Of a stretch of 64,000 bases of DNA, positions 8,538 through 18,180 are shown piece by piece; position 1 is the first letter of the stretch; the number at the start of each line of letters is the position of its first letter. The notes under the pieces are model-generated. The model saw only the letters and a program-made list of their open reading frames with translations, made no database searches and was not told the origin of the DNA. This DNA is from Duganella sp. sic0402 (GTDB lineage Bacteria > Pseudomonadota > Gammaproteobacteria > Burkholderiales > Burkholderiaceae_D), in NCBI RefSeq assembly GCF_019219065.1, contig NZ_JAHUWK010000004.1, positions 372,001 through 436,000 on the forward strand, written 5' to 3'. Position numbers and translations under genes: made by a program.

Positions 8538-9189
8538 GCTTCAGGCGATAACCGAGGCCGCGCACGGTCACAATGTGTTCGGCGCCGAGCTTCTTGCGCA
8601 GATTGTGGATGTAGACTTCGATGGCGTTGCTTTCCACCTCGTCGCCCCAGCCGTACAGCGCTTCCTCGATCTGCGCGCGGCTGACGATGCTGTGCTTGCG
8701 CAGCAGCAGCGCGTACAGCACATGGTATTCGCGCGCTGTGAGCGCCAGGGCCACGCCGTCCAGGCTGGCCTGGCGGGTGTCCGGATTGAGGGCGATGCCG
8801 GCATGCGTCAGCTGCTTGCCGGGCTGGCTGGCGCCGCGCCTGACGGCGGCGCGGATGCGGGCCGACATTTCTTCCAGTTCGAAGGGCTTGACCAGGTAGT
8901 CGTCGGCGCCCAGGTCGAGTCCCTCGACGCGATCGGCCAGTGCATTGAAGGCGGTGATCAGGATCACCGGCACCGGATTGTCGGCTGCCCGCAGCTGGGC
9001 CAGCAGGGCGTCGCCGGACAGGCCGGGCAGGCCGCGGTCCAGCAGCACGCAATCGTAGCTGTGCGTCATCAGCGCGGTCTGGGCCGAGTCGCCACGGCGC
9101 ACCCAGTCGACCGCGTGCTGGTCGAGCCGCAGCCAGGCCTGGATGGTGTCGCCCAAGGAGGCGTCGTCTTCAACAAGTAATATGCGCAT
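8524..9189 (-). CDS. qseB: QseB-like OmpR-family response regulator
   Basis: 221 aa when started at MRILLVEDD, eight codons inside the longest frame. The receiver domain has the acidic pair ED-D, Asp51 in VLLDRGLPG and the Lys of LVKPFELEE. A winged-helix output domain follows (LTAREYHVLYALLLRKHSIVSRAQIEE, NAIEVYIHNLRKKLG, TVRGLGYRL). It is the partner of the overlapping kinase. A TTAA direct-repeat-like sequence lies upstream at 9212-9228, consistent with the autoregulation known for this family. Confidence 0.88.
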   Translation of the reverse strand: MRILLVEDDASLGDTIQAWLRLDQHAVDWVRRGDSAQTALMTHSYDCVLLDRGLPGLSGDALLAQLRAADNPVPVILITAFNALADRVEGLDLGADDYLVKPFELEEMSARIRAAVRRGASQPGKQLTHAGIALNPDTRQASLDGVALALTAREYHVLYALLLRKHSIVSRAQIEEALYGWGDEVESNAIEVYIHNLRKKLGAEHIVTVRGLGYRLKHAAP

Positions 9190-9211
9190 CGTGCCAGTGT
9201 GCCGTAAAAAC

Positions 9212-9228
9212 ATGAATGCAATCTTAAG
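9212..9228 (-). promoter_or_regulatory. Possible QseB autoregulatory box
   Basis: Minus strand reads CTTAAG, 5 bases, ATTCAT, ending 22 bases before the qseB start. The first half-site is good and the second is imperfect. No clear -10 lies 11 bases downstream, unlike the other boxes of this type in the window, so this is the weakest member. Confidence 0.35.
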
Positions 9229-9274
9229 CCAGAACTCTTACAATACTTGCCATGTTTTATAGATGAGGTAAATG

Positions 9275-10024
9275 ATGGCAATTTTAGGTGTCGCGCACAT
9301 TCTGATCGCGCTTTTCTTCGCCGTGCATGCGATTCGCAGCGGCCAGCAGCTGTATTGGGTGGTGATCCTGTTCATGTTTCCGGCGCTGGGCAGCGTGGTG
9401 TATTTCTTTGCGATCTACCTGCCGAATTCCAAGCTGGACCATGGCGCGCGCAAGGTGGTGAAGGCGGCCGCCAAATCGCTGGACCCGGGCCGCGACCTGC
9501 GCGAAGCGCGCCAGGCCTACGAATTCACGCCGACCGCGCAGAACCAGATGCGTCTGGCCAGCGCGCTGCTGGCGGCGGGCAACGCGGAGGAAGCCGCGTC
9601 CACCTACGAGGCTTGCTTGCAAGGCCCGTTCTCGGGCGACCTGGAAATCCGCTTCGGCGCGGCGCAGGCGGCGCTGGCTTGTGGCCGCGCGGCTGCGGCA
9701 GTGGCGCATTTGCAGGCGATACGCAGCAAGGATGAACGCTTCCGTCCGGAACAGGTGCTGCTGTTGCTGGCGCAGGCGCTGGCGGCGGCCGGCCGCCAGG
9801 ATGAGGCGCGCGCCGCCTTTGAGGATGTGCTGGCCCGCCACAACAGCTTCAGCGTGCAGGCCGAGTTTGCGATCTGGGCGGCCGGCGTTGGCGACGCCGG
9901 CAAGGCCAATCAGCTGTATGAGGAATTGCAGCGGACCATGAGCCGCTGGGCCAGCCACACGCGTGAGCTCAACCAGCCGCTGGTGCGCCGCCTGAATGCG
10001 GCAATGTCGTCGCTTAATCGTTGA
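9275..10024 (+). CDS. Membrane-anchored tetratricopeptide-repeat protein
   Basis: 249 aa. The ATG at 9275 is chosen over 9272 because of spacing from GAGG at 9265-9268. Two N-terminal membrane segments (about 1-18 and 25-50, WVVILFMFPALGSVVYFFAIYL) resemble the phospholipase-D-nuclease N-terminal type anchor. A cytoplasmic helical region follows with TPR-like units (NQMRLASALLAAGNAEEAASTYEACL, EQVLLLLAQALAAAGRQDEARAAFEDVL, FAIWAAGVGDAGKANQLYEEL). No catalytic motif; a scaffold role is likely but unproven. Its end overlaps lpxH tail to tail by 11 bases. Confidence 0.75.
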   Translation: MAILGVAHILIALFFAVHAIRSGQQLYWVVILFMFPALGSVVYFFAIYLPNSKLDHGARKVVKAAAKSLDPGRDLREARQAYEFTPTAQNQMRLASALLAAGNAEEAASTYEACLQGPFSGDLEIRFGAAQAALACGRAAAAVAHLQAIRSKDERFRPEQVLLLLAQALAAAGRQDEARAAFEDVLARHNSFSVQAEFAIWAAGVGDAGKANQLYEELQRTMSRWASHTRELNQPLVRRLNAAMSSLNR

Positions 10025-10769
10025 TAGGCGCGCCGCGCAGGTCGTGGCGCGTGATGGCGCCTTCGCTGTCGATGGCGATCCAGCCGCCGCGCGGCGGCGT
10101 CGCATCCGGCTCCCAGTCGGGCAGCACGTAGCGCAGTCGGTCGCCGATGTGGTGCAGGGCGGGGCGGTGGGTGTGGCCGTGGATCATGATGCTGGTCCCA
10201 GTCTGCGCGAACACCTCGGCAATCGCGTCCGGCGTGACATCCATGATCTCGTAGGATTTGCCGCCTTGCTCCTTGCGGCTGTCGGCGCGCATGCCGGCGA
10301 TGATGGCCTTGCGCTGCGCCAGCGGCATGGCGGTGAACTGCGCCTGCCAGGCCGGTTGCCGCACCATGGCGCGGAATTCCATGTATTTGCTGTCCTGGGT
10401 GCACTGGGCGTCGCCGTGCAGCACCACGACCTTTTGGCCGGCGATCTCGGCCACCCAGGTTTCGGGCAGTAAAGTCAGGTTGGCGGCCTCCGCAAAGCGG
10501 GCGCCGACCAGGAAGTCGCGGTTGCCCGCGATCCAGTAGACGGCAACCCCGGCATCGCTGACGGCGCGCAGCGCCGCCATGATGTCGGCGTGGTAGGGAT
10601 CGGCGATGTCGTCATCGCCGGCCCAGTATTCAAACAGGTCGCCAAGCAGGTATAGCTGCTGCGCGTGCCGCGCATGCCGCTCCAGGAAGTCGTAAAACGC
10701 TGCCGTGGTAGCGGGATGCGCAGGCTGCAAATGCAGATCGGAGATGAACAGCGCGCAGACTTCAGACAT
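10014..10769 (-). CDS. lpxH: UDP-2,3-diacylglucosamine diphosphatase
   Basis: 251 aa, calcineurin-like metallophosphoesterase. The full motif series is visible: ISDLHLQP (D-x-H), LLGDLFEYWAGDDD (GD), GNRDF (GNxD), VLHGDAQC (GH-type) and IHGHTHRP (GHxH). These are the LpxH di-manganese ligands. It cleaves UDP-2,3-diacylglucosamine to lipid X in lipid A synthesis, at the membrane surface. It lies 3 bases behind a cyclophilin gene; the ppi-ppi-lpxH order next to cysS is common in betaproteobacteria. Confidence 0.95.
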   Translation of the reverse strand: MSEVCALFISDLHLQPAHPATTAAFYDFLERHARHAQQLYLLGDLFEYWAGDDDIADPYHADIMAALRAVSDAGVAVYWIAGNRDFLVGARFAEAANLTLLPETWVAEIAGQKVVVLHGDAQCTQDSKYMEFRAMVRQPAWQAQFTAMPLAQRKAIIAGMRADSRKEQGGKSYEIMDVTPDAIAEVFAQTGTSIMIHGHTHRPALHHIGDRLRYVLPDWEPDATPPRGGWIAIDSEGAITRHDLRGAPIND

Positions 10770-10772
10770 TGC

Positions 10773-11267
10773 TTAGGCTGCCAGTTCGATGCTTTCGATG
10801 ATTACGTCTTCCGCTGGCACGTCGGCAAACATGCCGCTACGGGTGGTTTTGACTTTCTTGATCGCGTCAACCACGTCGGTGCCTTCGACAACTTTACCGA
10901 ACACGGCGTAGCCCCAGCCGTCCTGGCCTGGGTAGTCCAGGAAGGCGTTGTTTTTCACATTGATGAAGAACTGTGCCGAAGCCGAGTGTGGCGCCGAGGT
11001 GCGGGCCATGGCCAGCGTGTAGTTATCGTTTTTCAGGCCGTTCTTGGCTTCGTTTTCCACGGTGTTGTCGGCTGGCTTTTGCTTCATGCCTGGCTCGAAA
11101 CCGCCGCCCTGGACCATGAAACCGTCGATCACGCGGTGGAAGATGGTGTTGTTGTAGTGGCCGGCTTCCATGTAAGCCAGGAAGTTGGCAACGGTCTTAG
11201 GCGCTTTTTCCGCGTCCAGTTCAGCGGTGATGGCGCCCAGGTTGGTTTTGATGATTACTTTGGTCAT
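10773..11267 (-). CDS. ppiB: Cytoplasmic peptidyl-prolyl cis-trans isomerase B (cyclophilin)
   Basis: 164 aa with no signal peptide. The cyclophilin core is complete: [18 protein letters not shown] (catalytic Arg and Phe region), [19 protein letters not shown] (Gln-Phe-Phe) and [18 protein letters not shown]. It catalyses proline isomerisation during protein folding. Probably co-transcribed with lpxH (3-base gap) and with the exported paralogue upstream. Confidence 0.95.
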   Translation of the reverse strand: MTKVIIKTNLGAITAELDAEKAPKTVANFLAYMEAGHYNNTIFHRVIDGFMVQGGGFEPGMKQKPADNTVENEAKNGLKNDNYTLAMARTSAPHSASAQFFINVKNNAFLDYPGQDGWGYAVFGKVVEGTDVVDAIKKVKTTRSGMFADVPAEDVIIESIELAA

Positions 11268-11311
11268 TTTGTTATCCTGAATGGTTAAATGAAAACGGCA
11301 AGGCCGCTATT

Positions 11312-11896
11312 TTACTGTTTTGGCTGGATTGGTGTCTTAAGTATTGTCGCCGACTTCACGGTGACCGGGATCACCGGGATGTTCTGGAAGATGCCTTTGT
11401 CGTCCACCAGCACCGCCTTGATCTTGTCGACGGTCTCCTGGCCCCTGATGACTTTGCCGAACACGGCGTAGCCACCGGTGCCGTCCGGACCCGGCGCGTC
11501 CAGCCCCGGATTGTCCTCGACGTTGATGAACCACTGCGAGGTGGCCGAGTTCGGATCGCCCATGCGTGCCATGGCCAGCGAGTACTTCACATTGTGCAGG
11601 CCATTGCCGGATTCCAGCGGAACCGGCTTGTTGGTCGGCTTGCCCTTGAGTTTTTCATCGTAGCCGCCGCCCTGGATCATGAAGCCGTCGATGACGCGGT
11701 GGAAAATGGTGTTCTTGTAGTAGCCCGATTTAACGTAGGCCAGGAAGTTATCGACTGATTTCGGTGCTTTCTCGTGGTCCAGCTCCAGGACGATGTCGCC
11801 CATGCTGGTTTTCAGCTCGACCTGCTGGGCGGGCGCGGCGAACACGGCGCCGGACAGGGCCAGGCCGGCGAGGGCGGTCATCAGTTTTTGGTGCAT
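11312..11896 (-). CDS. ppiA: Exported peptidyl-prolyl cis-trans isomerase (PpiA-like)
   Basis: 194 aa. It starts with a Sec signal peptide (MHQKLMTALAGLALSGAVFAAPAQQ), so it should work in the periplasm. Cyclophilin motifs: [36 protein letters not shown] (Trp in place of the first Phe, as in many bacterial PpiA) and [18 protein letters not shown]. It resembles the neighbouring cytoplasmic copy and probably arose by duplication plus a signal peptide. GAGG precedes the start on the minus strand. Divergent from cysS. Confidence 0.92.
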   Translation of the reverse strand: MHQKLMTALAGLALSGAVFAAPAQQVELKTSMGDIVLELDHEKAPKSVDNFLAYVKSGYYKNTIFHRVIDGFMIQGGGYDEKLKGKPTNKPVPLESGNGLHNVKYSLAMARMGDPNSATSQWFINVEDNPGLDAPGPDGTGGYAVFGKVIRGQETVDKIKAVLVDDKGIFQNIPVIPVTVKSATILKTPIQPKQ

Positions 11897-11963
11897 CGGG
11901 CTTCCTCTGGTTGTTAGATAGGCAAAATCCTGTCACAGATGAGGCCTATGCTGTTTTTATCAA

Positions 11964-12001
11964 TGCTATACTTGTTCCATTCTACCCCTTAGAAGGTAGA
12001 A
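11964..12001 (+). promoter_or_regulatory. Extended -10 promoter and leader hairpin ahead of cysS
   Basis: TGCTATACT at 11964-11972 is an extended -10 with a near-consensus hexamer (TATACT) and no obvious -35. It is followed by TTCTACC (11980-11986) and its complement GGTAGAA (11995-12001) around an 8-base loop, near the start of the predicted leader. The remaining leader to 12117 shows no T-box-like feature. Confidence 0.4.
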
Positions 12002-12117
12002 ACCAGAATATTCCCGAGGTTTCCCCAGGCACACGATGATGACAGGTGCGCGCAGTTTTACAATGTGCGCCAGGCCGTCGTATTGCCTGAGGCGGCCCAG
12101 CAAAACGCAAGAGTCCG

Positions 12118-13506
12118 ATGAGCAATTTAAAGATTTACAACACGCTGGCGCGTGACAAGCAGACATTCCTACCTATCGAGCCGGGCAAAGTCCGCATGTA
12201 TGTCTGCGGCATGACCATCTACGACTACTGCCACATTGGCCACGCCCGCATGATGATGGCCTTCGATGTCATGTACCGCTGGCTGCTGGCCTCCGGCTAT
12301 GAGGTCACCTACGCCCGCAACATCACCGATATCGACGACAAGATCATCAAGCGCGCGGTGGAAAACGGCGAGACCATCACCCAGCTGACCACCCGCTTCA
12401 CCCAGTACATGGACGAAGACACCTTGGCGCTGGGCATCCTGCCGCCGACGCTGGTGCCGCGCGCCACCCAATACGTGCCGCAGATGCTGGCGCTGATCGA
12501 ACAGCTGGAAGCCAAGGACCTGGCCTACAAGAGCGAGGACGGCGACGTCAACTACGCGGTGCGCAATTTCCCGCAATATGGCCGCCTCTCGGGCAAGTCG
12601 CTGGACGACCTGCGCGCCGGCGAGCGCGTCGATGTCAATACCGGCAAACGCGATCCGCTCGACTTCGTGCTGTGGAAAGCATCGAAGGAGTCCGAGCCGG
12701 AAGAGGTGAAGTGGGATTCCAAGTGGGGCAAGGGCCGTCCGGGCTGGCACATCGAGTGCTCGGCCATGTGCTCGGCGCTGCTGGGCGAACATTTCGACAT
12801 CCACGGCGGCGGCGCGGACTTGCAGTTCCCGCACCACGAAAACGAGATCGCCCAGTCGGAAGGCGCATTCGGCCACCAGATGGTCAACTACTGGGTGCAC
12901 AACGGTTTCGTGCGCGTGGATAACGAGAAGATGTCCAAATCGCTGGGCAATTTCTTCACCATCCGCGACGTGCTGAAGAAGTACGACGCCGAAGTGGTGC
13001 GCTTCTTCATCCTGCGCGCCCACTACCGCAGCCCGCTGAACTATTCGGACGCCCACCTGGACGACGCGCGTGGCGCGCTGACCCGCTTGTACACCGCGCT
13101 GGACGGCGTGGAAGGCGACGGCCAGCCATTGGACTGGAAAGAGGAACACGCCGCCCGCTTCGCCGAGGCGATGGACGACGACTTCAACACGCCGCTGGCG
13201 GTGGCCGCGCTGTTCGAGCTGGCAAGCGAGGTGAATAAATCGAAATCGCCGGTGGCTGCGCGCCAGCTGAAGGCGCTGGCCGCCGTGATCGGCCTGCTGG
13301 AGCGCACGCCGCAGCAGTTCCGCCAGGCCGCCGTTGGCGGCGCGGGTGGTGACGACGCGGCCATCGAGGCTGCCATCGTGCAGCGCGCGGAAGCCAAGAA
13401 AGCCCGCAATTTCGCCGAATCCGACAAGATCCGCGCCGAGCTGCTGGCCCAGGGCGTGATCCTCGAAGACAAGCCTGACGGCACCACCAACTGGCGCCGC
13501 GCATAA
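12118..13506 (+). CDS. cysS: Cysteinyl-tRNA synthetase
   Basis: 462 aa, normal length. Class I signatures are the HIGH motif in CHIGHAR and KMSKS in [11 protein letters not shown]. Zinc-ligand segments are [19 protein letters not shown] and [10 protein letters not shown], and the C-terminal anticodon-binding region ends [11 protein letters not shown]. It charges tRNA-Cys in the cytoplasm. The frame ends one base before the start of the glycosylase gene, so the two are likely co-transcribed. Confidence 0.97.
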   Translation: MSNLKIYNTLARDKQTFLPIEPGKVRMYVCGMTIYDYCHIGHARMMMAFDVMYRWLLASGYEVTYARNITDIDDKIIKRAVENGETITQLTTRFTQYMDEDTLALGILPPTLVPRATQYVPQMLALIEQLEAKDLAYKSEDGDVNYAVRNFPQYGRLSGKSLDDLRAGERVDVNTGKRDPLDFVLWKASKESEPEEVKWDSKWGKGRPGWHIECSAMCSALLGEHFDIHGGGADLQFPHHENEIAQSEGAFGHQMVNYWVHNGFVRVDNEKMSKSLGNFFTIRDVLKKYDAEVVRFFILRAHYRSPLNYSDAHLDDARGALTRLYTALDGVEGDGQPLDWKEEHAARFAEAMDDDFNTPLAVAALFELASEVNKSKSPVAARQLKALAAVIGLLERTPQQFRQAAVGGAGGDDAAIEAAIVQRAEAKKARNFAESDKIRAELLAQGVILEDKPDGTTNWRRA

Positions 13507-13507
13507 T

Positions 13508-14167
13508 ATGGTGACCGCCAAGGATAACGAGGGCGCAGCCAGCCCGGTATCGGCCGTTCCGGCCTACTGGGAGCAAGCCAAGATCGAGCTGATGAAGCGG
13601 GACCGCATCATGAACAAGCTCATCCCGCAGTTTGGCGACCTGCACCTGGTTGGCCATCACGACCCGTTTACCACCTTGGCGCGCTCCATCGTCGGCCAGC
13701 AGGTGACCGCCAAGGTCGCCGACGTGGCCTGGAAAAAGCTGCTGGTGATCAGCCCGAAATGCACGCCGGCGCAGATCATCAAGGCTGGCGCTGAACAGCT
13801 GGCCGGCTGCGGCCTGTCCAAGCGCAAGACCGAGTACATCCTCGACCTGGCGGACCACTTCAAGAACAAGCGCGTCCATACCGCGCAATGGGACCAGATG
13901 GATGACGAGGCGGTGATCGCCGAGTTGACGCAGATCCGCGGCATCGGCCGCTGGACAGCCGAGATGTTTCTGATATTTAATCTGCTGCGTCCCAACGTTT
14001 TGCCGCTGGACGACCCCGGTCTGATCCAGGGCATCAGCCAGAATTATTTCTCGGGTGAACCGGTGTCGCGCAGCGATGCGCGCGAGGTTTCTGCCAACTG
14101 GGAGCCTTACCGAACGGTAGCCACCTGGTATTTATGGCGTAGTTTGGACCCGGTTGCGGTAGAATAG
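13508..14167 (+). CDS. AlkA-like DNA-3-methyladenine glycosylase
   Basis: 219 aa, HhH-GPD superfamily. The helix-hairpin-helix is ELTQIRGIGRWTAEMFLIF, and the catalytic Asp lies in LPLDDPGLIQG. The segment SIVGQQVTAKVA is the usual substrate-pocket helix. It removes alkylated bases in base-excision repair. It is short compared with E. coli AlkA (no N-terminal TBP-like domain), which is normal for this bacterial subgroup. It sits directly behind cysS with a 1-base gap. Confidence 0.88.
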   Translation: MVTAKDNEGAASPVSAVPAYWEQAKIELMKRDRIMNKLIPQFGDLHLVGHHDPFTTLARSIVGQQVTAKVADVAWKKLLVISPKCTPAQIIKAGAEQLAGCGLSKRKTEYILDLADHFKNKRVHTAQWDQMDDEAVIAELTQIRGIGRWTAEMFLIFNLLRPNVLPLDDPGLIQGISQNYFSGEPVSRSDAREVSANWEPYRTVATWYLWRSLDPVAVE

Positions 14168-14251
14168 ATACTCTAATCGCTGTGCGAGGGCTTTCTGCGC
14201 TCTTTTGACGAGCTGCACTGCCCCACAGGTGAGAATAAACACGGAGGTACA

Positions 14252-15226
14252 ATGACCAAAACGACTTTCCTCAATTTTGAGCAACCGATTGCTGAACTCG
14301 ACGGCAAGATCGAAGAATTGCGCTTCGTCCAGGACGATTCGGCAGTCGACATCTCTGAGGAGATCGACCGTCTGGCCAAAAAGAGCCAGCAACTGACCAA
14401 GGATATCTACGCCAAGCTGACGCCATGGCAGGTTTCGCAGATCGCGCGTCACCCGCAACGTCCATACACCATGGACTATGTGAACGAAATCTTCACCGAC
14501 TTCCACGAACTGCACGGCGACCGCACTTATGCGGACGACCAGTCGATCGTCGGCGGCCTGGCCCGCTTCAACGGCCAGGCGTGCATGGTGATCGGCCACC
14601 AGAAGGGCCGCGACACCAAGGAGCGCGCGATGCGCAACTTCGGCATGCCGAAGCCGGAAGGCTACCGCAAGGCCATGCGCCTGATGAAGCTGGCCGAGAA
14701 GTTCGGCATTCCGGTGTTCACCTTCGTTGACACGCCGGGCGCCTTCCCAGGCATCGACGCGGAAGAACGCGGCCAGTCGGAAGCGATCGGCCACAATCTG
14801 TACGTGATGGCGGAACTGAAAGTGCCGCTGATCGCCACCATCATCGGCGAAGGCGGCTCCGGCGGCGCGCTGGCGATTGCCGTAGCCGATCAGGTGCTGA
14901 TGCTGCAATACGCGACCTACTCGGTGATCTCGCCGGAAGGCTGCGCATCGATTCTGTGGAAGACCTCGGAGCGCGCGGCCGACGCTGCGGAAGCCCTGGG
15001 CCTGACCGCACACCGCCTGAAAGCGATTGGCCTGATCGACAAGATCATCAGCGAACCGCTGGGCGGCGCGCACCGCGATCCGAAACAGATGGCCACCATG
15101 CTGAAACGTGCGCTGGCCGACTCGCTGCGCCAGTTCCACGGCATGAAAACCAAGGACCTGCTGGAAGCCCGTCACGAGAAGCTGATGAGCTACGGCAAGT
15201 TCAAGGAAACCACGCCGCAGGAATAA
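14252..15226 (+). CDS. accA: Acetyl-CoA carboxylase carboxyltransferase subunit alpha
   Basis: 324 aa, the family's usual length. It starts with [24 protein letters not shown] behind GGAGG. Carboxyltransferase blocks are visible: [47 protein letters not shown] and [11 protein letters not shown]. With AccD it forms the transferase that makes malonyl-CoA for fatty acid synthesis. A stem-loop follows the stop codon. Confidence 0.97.
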   Translation: MTKTTFLNFEQPIAELDGKIEELRFVQDDSAVDISEEIDRLAKKSQQLTKDIYAKLTPWQVSQIARHPQRPYTMDYVNEIFTDFHELHGDRTYADDQSIVGGLARFNGQACMVIGHQKGRDTKERAMRNFGMPKPEGYRKAMRLMKLAEKFGIPVFTFVDTPGAFPGIDAEERGQSEAIGHNLYVMAELKVPLIATIIGEGGSGGALAIAVADQVLMLQYATYSVISPEGCASILWKTSERAADAAEALGLTAHRLKAIGLIDKIISEPLGGAHRDPKQMATMLKRALADSLRQFHGMKTKDLLEARHEKLMSYGKFKETTPQE

Positions 15227-15247
15227 TCTTCTGCGACGTCACACCAA

Positions 15248-15267
15248 CCGGGGGCTTGTGCCCCCGG
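15248..15267 (+). terminator. Hairpin between accA and tilS
   Basis: CCGGGGGC and GCCCCCGG form a perfect 8-bp GC stem around TTGT, followed by only TTT. It could be an attenuating terminator or an mRNA 3' end. The tilS ribosome binding site begins 10 bases later, so some read-through into tilS is likely. Confidence 0.6.
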
Positions 15268-15286
15268 TTTGCATTTGGAGCAAACA

Positions 15287-16687
15287 TTGAAGCAGCAAAA
15301 GCCCACCCTCACGTCCACCTTTGAACAAGCTGTCGCCACCGCCCGCGCGCTGACAGGCGAGGGCGCCGCGCCGCGTATCGCCGTCGCGCTGAGCGGCGGG
15401 CTGGACTCGTCGGCTTTGCTGCATCTGGCCCACGCCTACGCCCAGCAGCACGAGCTGACGCTGTGCGCCTTCCACATGCACCACGGCCTCAGCCCCAACG
15501 CCGATGCCTGGCTGGCGCACTGCGAGCAGCAATGCGCCGCCCTCAACGTCTCGTTCGACGCGCGCCGCATCCAGCTGCAAGAGCAAAAGAAATCCGGCAC
15601 CGAAGCCGCCGCCCGTAAAGCCCGCTACGCCGCCCTCGGCGCACTGTGCCATGAACACGGCGTGCCATTACTGCTGACCGCCCACCACCAGGACGACCAG
15701 GCGGAAACCGTGCTGCTGCAACTGCTGCGCGGCTCCGGCCCGGCCGGCCTGTCCGGCATGGACGCCGCCAACACCGCTGCCGGCCTGCTGCAAAACGGGC
15801 AGCTGGTGATGGCACGCCCGCTGCTGCAAGCCTCACGCAAGCAGCTGGAAGCCTATGCCGCCGCAAGCGGCGTCAGCCACATCCATGACGAATCCAACGA
15901 CGATCCGCGCTACGCCCGCAACGCGCTGCGCCACACCGTGATGCCGGCGCTGGAGCAGCACTTTCCCGGCTTCCAGGAGCGCTTCGCGCGCAGCGCCCAG
16001 CACGCCCAATCGGCCACCCGCCTGCTGACCGAACTGGCCGAGCAAGACCTTGCCGCCACCCGCGACGGCGACCAGCTCGACATCAGCAAGCTGCGCGCGC
16101 TGAGCCAGGACCGCGCCTACAACCTGTTGCGCCACTGGTTCGCCACGCGCGGCTACAGCATGCCGAGCACCGCCTGGCTGGCTGAAATGCTGGCGCAGCT
16201 GCTGGAAGCCAAGTACGACGCGCAGCTGCTGGTCACGCATCCGGACTGCCACGTACGCCGCTACCGCGACCGCCTGCACCTGACGCCCAAGCTGGAAGAC
16301 CTCGACGGTACGCGCGAAGACCAGTTCGACGACAAGCCCGGCACCAGCTTCGTCTGGAACGGCGAAGCCGAACTGGCCTTCCCGGCCTATGGCGGAGTGT
16401 TGTATTTCGAGCCAGCCGAGGAGGGTTTGGATGCTGACTGGCTGCGCGCACAAAAACTGCTGATCGAATTCCGGCGCGGCGGCGAAAAACTCAAGCTGGC
16501 GCCCAATCGTTCCACCCGCCCGGTCAAATACCACTACCAGGCGCTGAATATCCCGGCGTGGGAGCGCGGCCGGCTGCCAGTGGTGAAAAGCCCCAGCCAG
16601 CTGCTGTTCGCCGCCGGCATCGGCATGGATTGCCATCATGTCGGCAGCGGGGCGGGGCGGATCAGGCTGCGTTGGCAAGCTGTATAG
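15287..16687 (+). CDS. tilS: tRNA(Ile)-lysidine synthase
   Basis: About 466 aa. I choose the TTG at 15287 because GGAG at 15277-15280 is correctly spaced; a TTG at 15269 would place the start inside the hairpin. The N-terminal PP-loop ATPase motif is VALSGGLDSSALL, followed by HHQDDQAETVLLQLLRGSG and the family segment DESNDDPRYARNALRHTVMP. The C-terminal TilS substrate-binding domains are at about 370-466. It modifies C34 of tRNA-Ile(CAU) to lysidine. The accA-tilS order is common in betaproteobacteria. Confidence 0.93.
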   Translation: MKQQKPTLTSTFEQAVATARALTGEGAAPRIAVALSGGLDSSALLHLAHAYAQQHELTLCAFHMHHGLSPNADAWLAHCEQQCAALNVSFDARRIQLQEQKKSGTEAAARKARYAALGALCHEHGVPLLLTAHHQDDQAETVLLQLLRGSGPAGLSGMDAANTAAGLLQNGQLVMARPLLQASRKQLEAYAAASGVSHIHDESNDDPRYARNALRHTVMPALEQHFPGFQERFARSAQHAQSATRLLTELAEQDLAATRDGDQLDISKLRALSQDRAYNLLRHWFATRGYSMPSTAWLAEMLAQLLEAKYDAQLLVTHPDCHVRRYRDRLHLTPKLEDLDGTREDQFDDKPGTSFVWNGEAELAFPAYGGVLYFEPAEEGLDADWLRAQKLLIEFRRGGEKLKLAPNRSTRPVKYHYQALNIPAWERGRLPVVKSPSQLLFAAGIGMDCHHVGSGAGRIRLRWQAV

Positions 16688-16831
16688 ACATTGAACGGCT
16701 TTCTGCCGAATTTTGTATGTAGATATGTCTATTCAGTATGAGATTATGAGTTTTTTGACTTGTTATTTTGCACTGCGGCAGGTAGAGTTTAGGGTTCCAT
16801 TTACCTTTATTTGAGCGGAAAACTCACTGTT

Positions 16832-18079
16832 ATGGCTTTAATCGTGCACAAATATGGCGGTACGTCGATGGGTTCGACGGACCGTATCAAGAACGTCGCG
16901 CGGCGTGTCGCCAAGTGGCATGACGCGGGGCACCGCATTGTGGTGGTGCCGTCGGCAATGTCGGGCGAGACCAACCGCCTGATCGCCCTGGCCAAGGAAA
17001 TTCAAGAGCAGCCGGACCCGCGCGAGCTGGATATGATCGCTTCGACCGGCGAGCAAGTCTCGGTCGGCCTGCTGTCGATGGCGCTGCTGGCGATCGGCAA
17101 GAAAGCCGTGTCCTACGCCGGCTGGCAAGTCGCGATTAAAACCGATTCCGCTTTCACCAAGGCCCGCATCCAGTCGATCGACGACGAAAAAGTCAACCGC
17201 GACCTGGACGACGGCAAGATCGTCATCATCACCGGCTTCCAGGGCGTGGACGATGGCGGCAACATCTCGACGCTGGGCCGTGGCGGCTCGGACACCTCGG
17301 CAGTGGCAATCGCCGCCGCGATGAAGGCCGACGAATGCCTGATCTTCACCGACGTCGACGGCGTCTACACCACCGACCCGCGCGTGGTGTCGGAAGCGCG
17401 CCGCCTGAAGGCGATCACGTTTGAAGAAATGCTGGAACTGGCGTCGCTGGGTTCCAAAGTGCTGCAGACCCGTTCGGTCGAATTCGCCGGTAACTACCGC
17501 GTGCCGACCCGCGTGCTGTCGTCGCTGACCGACCCGATGCTGGACCTGGAAGTGGAAGCCAACTCGGGCACACTGATTTCGTTTGAGGAAGACAAAAACA
17601 TGGAACAAGCAGTCATCTCCGGTATCGCGTTTGCGCGCGATGAAGCCAAAATCACCGTGCTGGGCGTGCCGGACCGTCCAGGTGTGGCCTACCACATCCT
17701 GGGCCCGGTGGCGGAAGCCAATATCGAAGTCGACATGATCATCCAGAACCAGTCGGTGGATGGCAAGACCGACTTCACCTTCACCGTGCCGCGCAACGAC
17801 TTCCAGCGCGCGCTGGACGTGCTGAACGGCTCGAAAGACCAGCTGGGCGCGGCCAGCATCGCCGGCGACGCCAAAGTGTCGAAAATCTCGGTGGTGGGCG
17901 TGGGCATGCGTTCGCACGTCGGCGTGGCCTCGAAAATGTTCCGCACGCTGTCGGAAGAGGGCATCAACATCATGATGATCTCGACCTCCGAGATCAAGAT
18001 TTCCGTGCTGATCGACGAGAAATACATGGAACTGGCCGTGCGCGCGCTGCATAAAGCGTTCGAACTGGAAAAGGCTTAA
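16832..18079 (+). CDS. lysC: Aspartate kinase
   Basis: 415 aa starting at MALIVHKYGGTSMG. The kinase domain shows KYGGTS, VVVPSAMSGETNRL, GRGGSDTSAVAIAAA and FTDVDGVYTTDPR. Two ACT regulatory domains follow (about 265-415: VLGVPDRPGVAYHI, VVGVGMRSHVGVASKMF, MMISTSEIKISVLI). It makes aspartyl phosphate for Lys/Thr/Met synthesis and is usually feedback regulated through the ACT domains. An AT-rich 140-base leader precedes it, with no recognisable lysine riboswitch. Confidence 0.96.
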   Translation: MALIVHKYGGTSMGSTDRIKNVARRVAKWHDAGHRIVVVPSAMSGETNRLIALAKEIQEQPDPRELDMIASTGEQVSVGLLSMALLAIGKKAVSYAGWQVAIKTDSAFTKARIQSIDDEKVNRDLDDGKIVIITGFQGVDDGGNISTLGRGGSDTSAVAIAAAMKADECLIFTDVDGVYTTDPRVVSEARRLKAITFEEMLELASLGSKVLQTRSVEFAGNYRVPTRVLSSLTDPMLDLEVEANSGTLISFEEDKNMEQAVISGIAFARDEAKITVLGVPDRPGVAYHILGPVAEANIEVDMIIQNQSVDGKTDFTFTVPRNDFQRALDVLNGSKDQLGAASIAGDAKVSKISVVGVGMRSHVGVASKMFRTLSEEGINIMMISTSEIKISVLIDEKYMELAVRALHKAFELEKA

Positions 18080-18107
18080 ATTTTTCCAAAAAAACCGCCG
18101 AGTTGCC

Positions 18108-18136
18108 TTGACCAAACGGATCACGGTCTATACTAT
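18108..18136 (+). promoter_or_regulatory. Promoter of tRNA-Ser copy 1
   Basis: TTGACC (18108-18113) and overlapping -10 candidates TATACT (18129, spacer 15) and TACTAT (18131, spacer 17). The same CCTTGACCAAAC and CTATACTAT blocks at the same distance precede the second tRNA copy, which supports this as the real promoter. Confidence 0.65.
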
Positions 18137-18180
18137 GACGGTCGTCTGCTTCACGGCGGACATAGTTGAGTAATCGACTA

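Noticed and set aside
12002..12117. T-box or other riboswitch ahead of cysS
   Set aside because: No T-box sequence and no terminator/antiterminator pair. Only a small hairpin near the promoter is visible.
16688..16831. Lysine riboswitch in the lysC leader
   Set aside because: The leader is AT-rich and about 140 bases, too short and without the conserved stems of the L-box aptamer.
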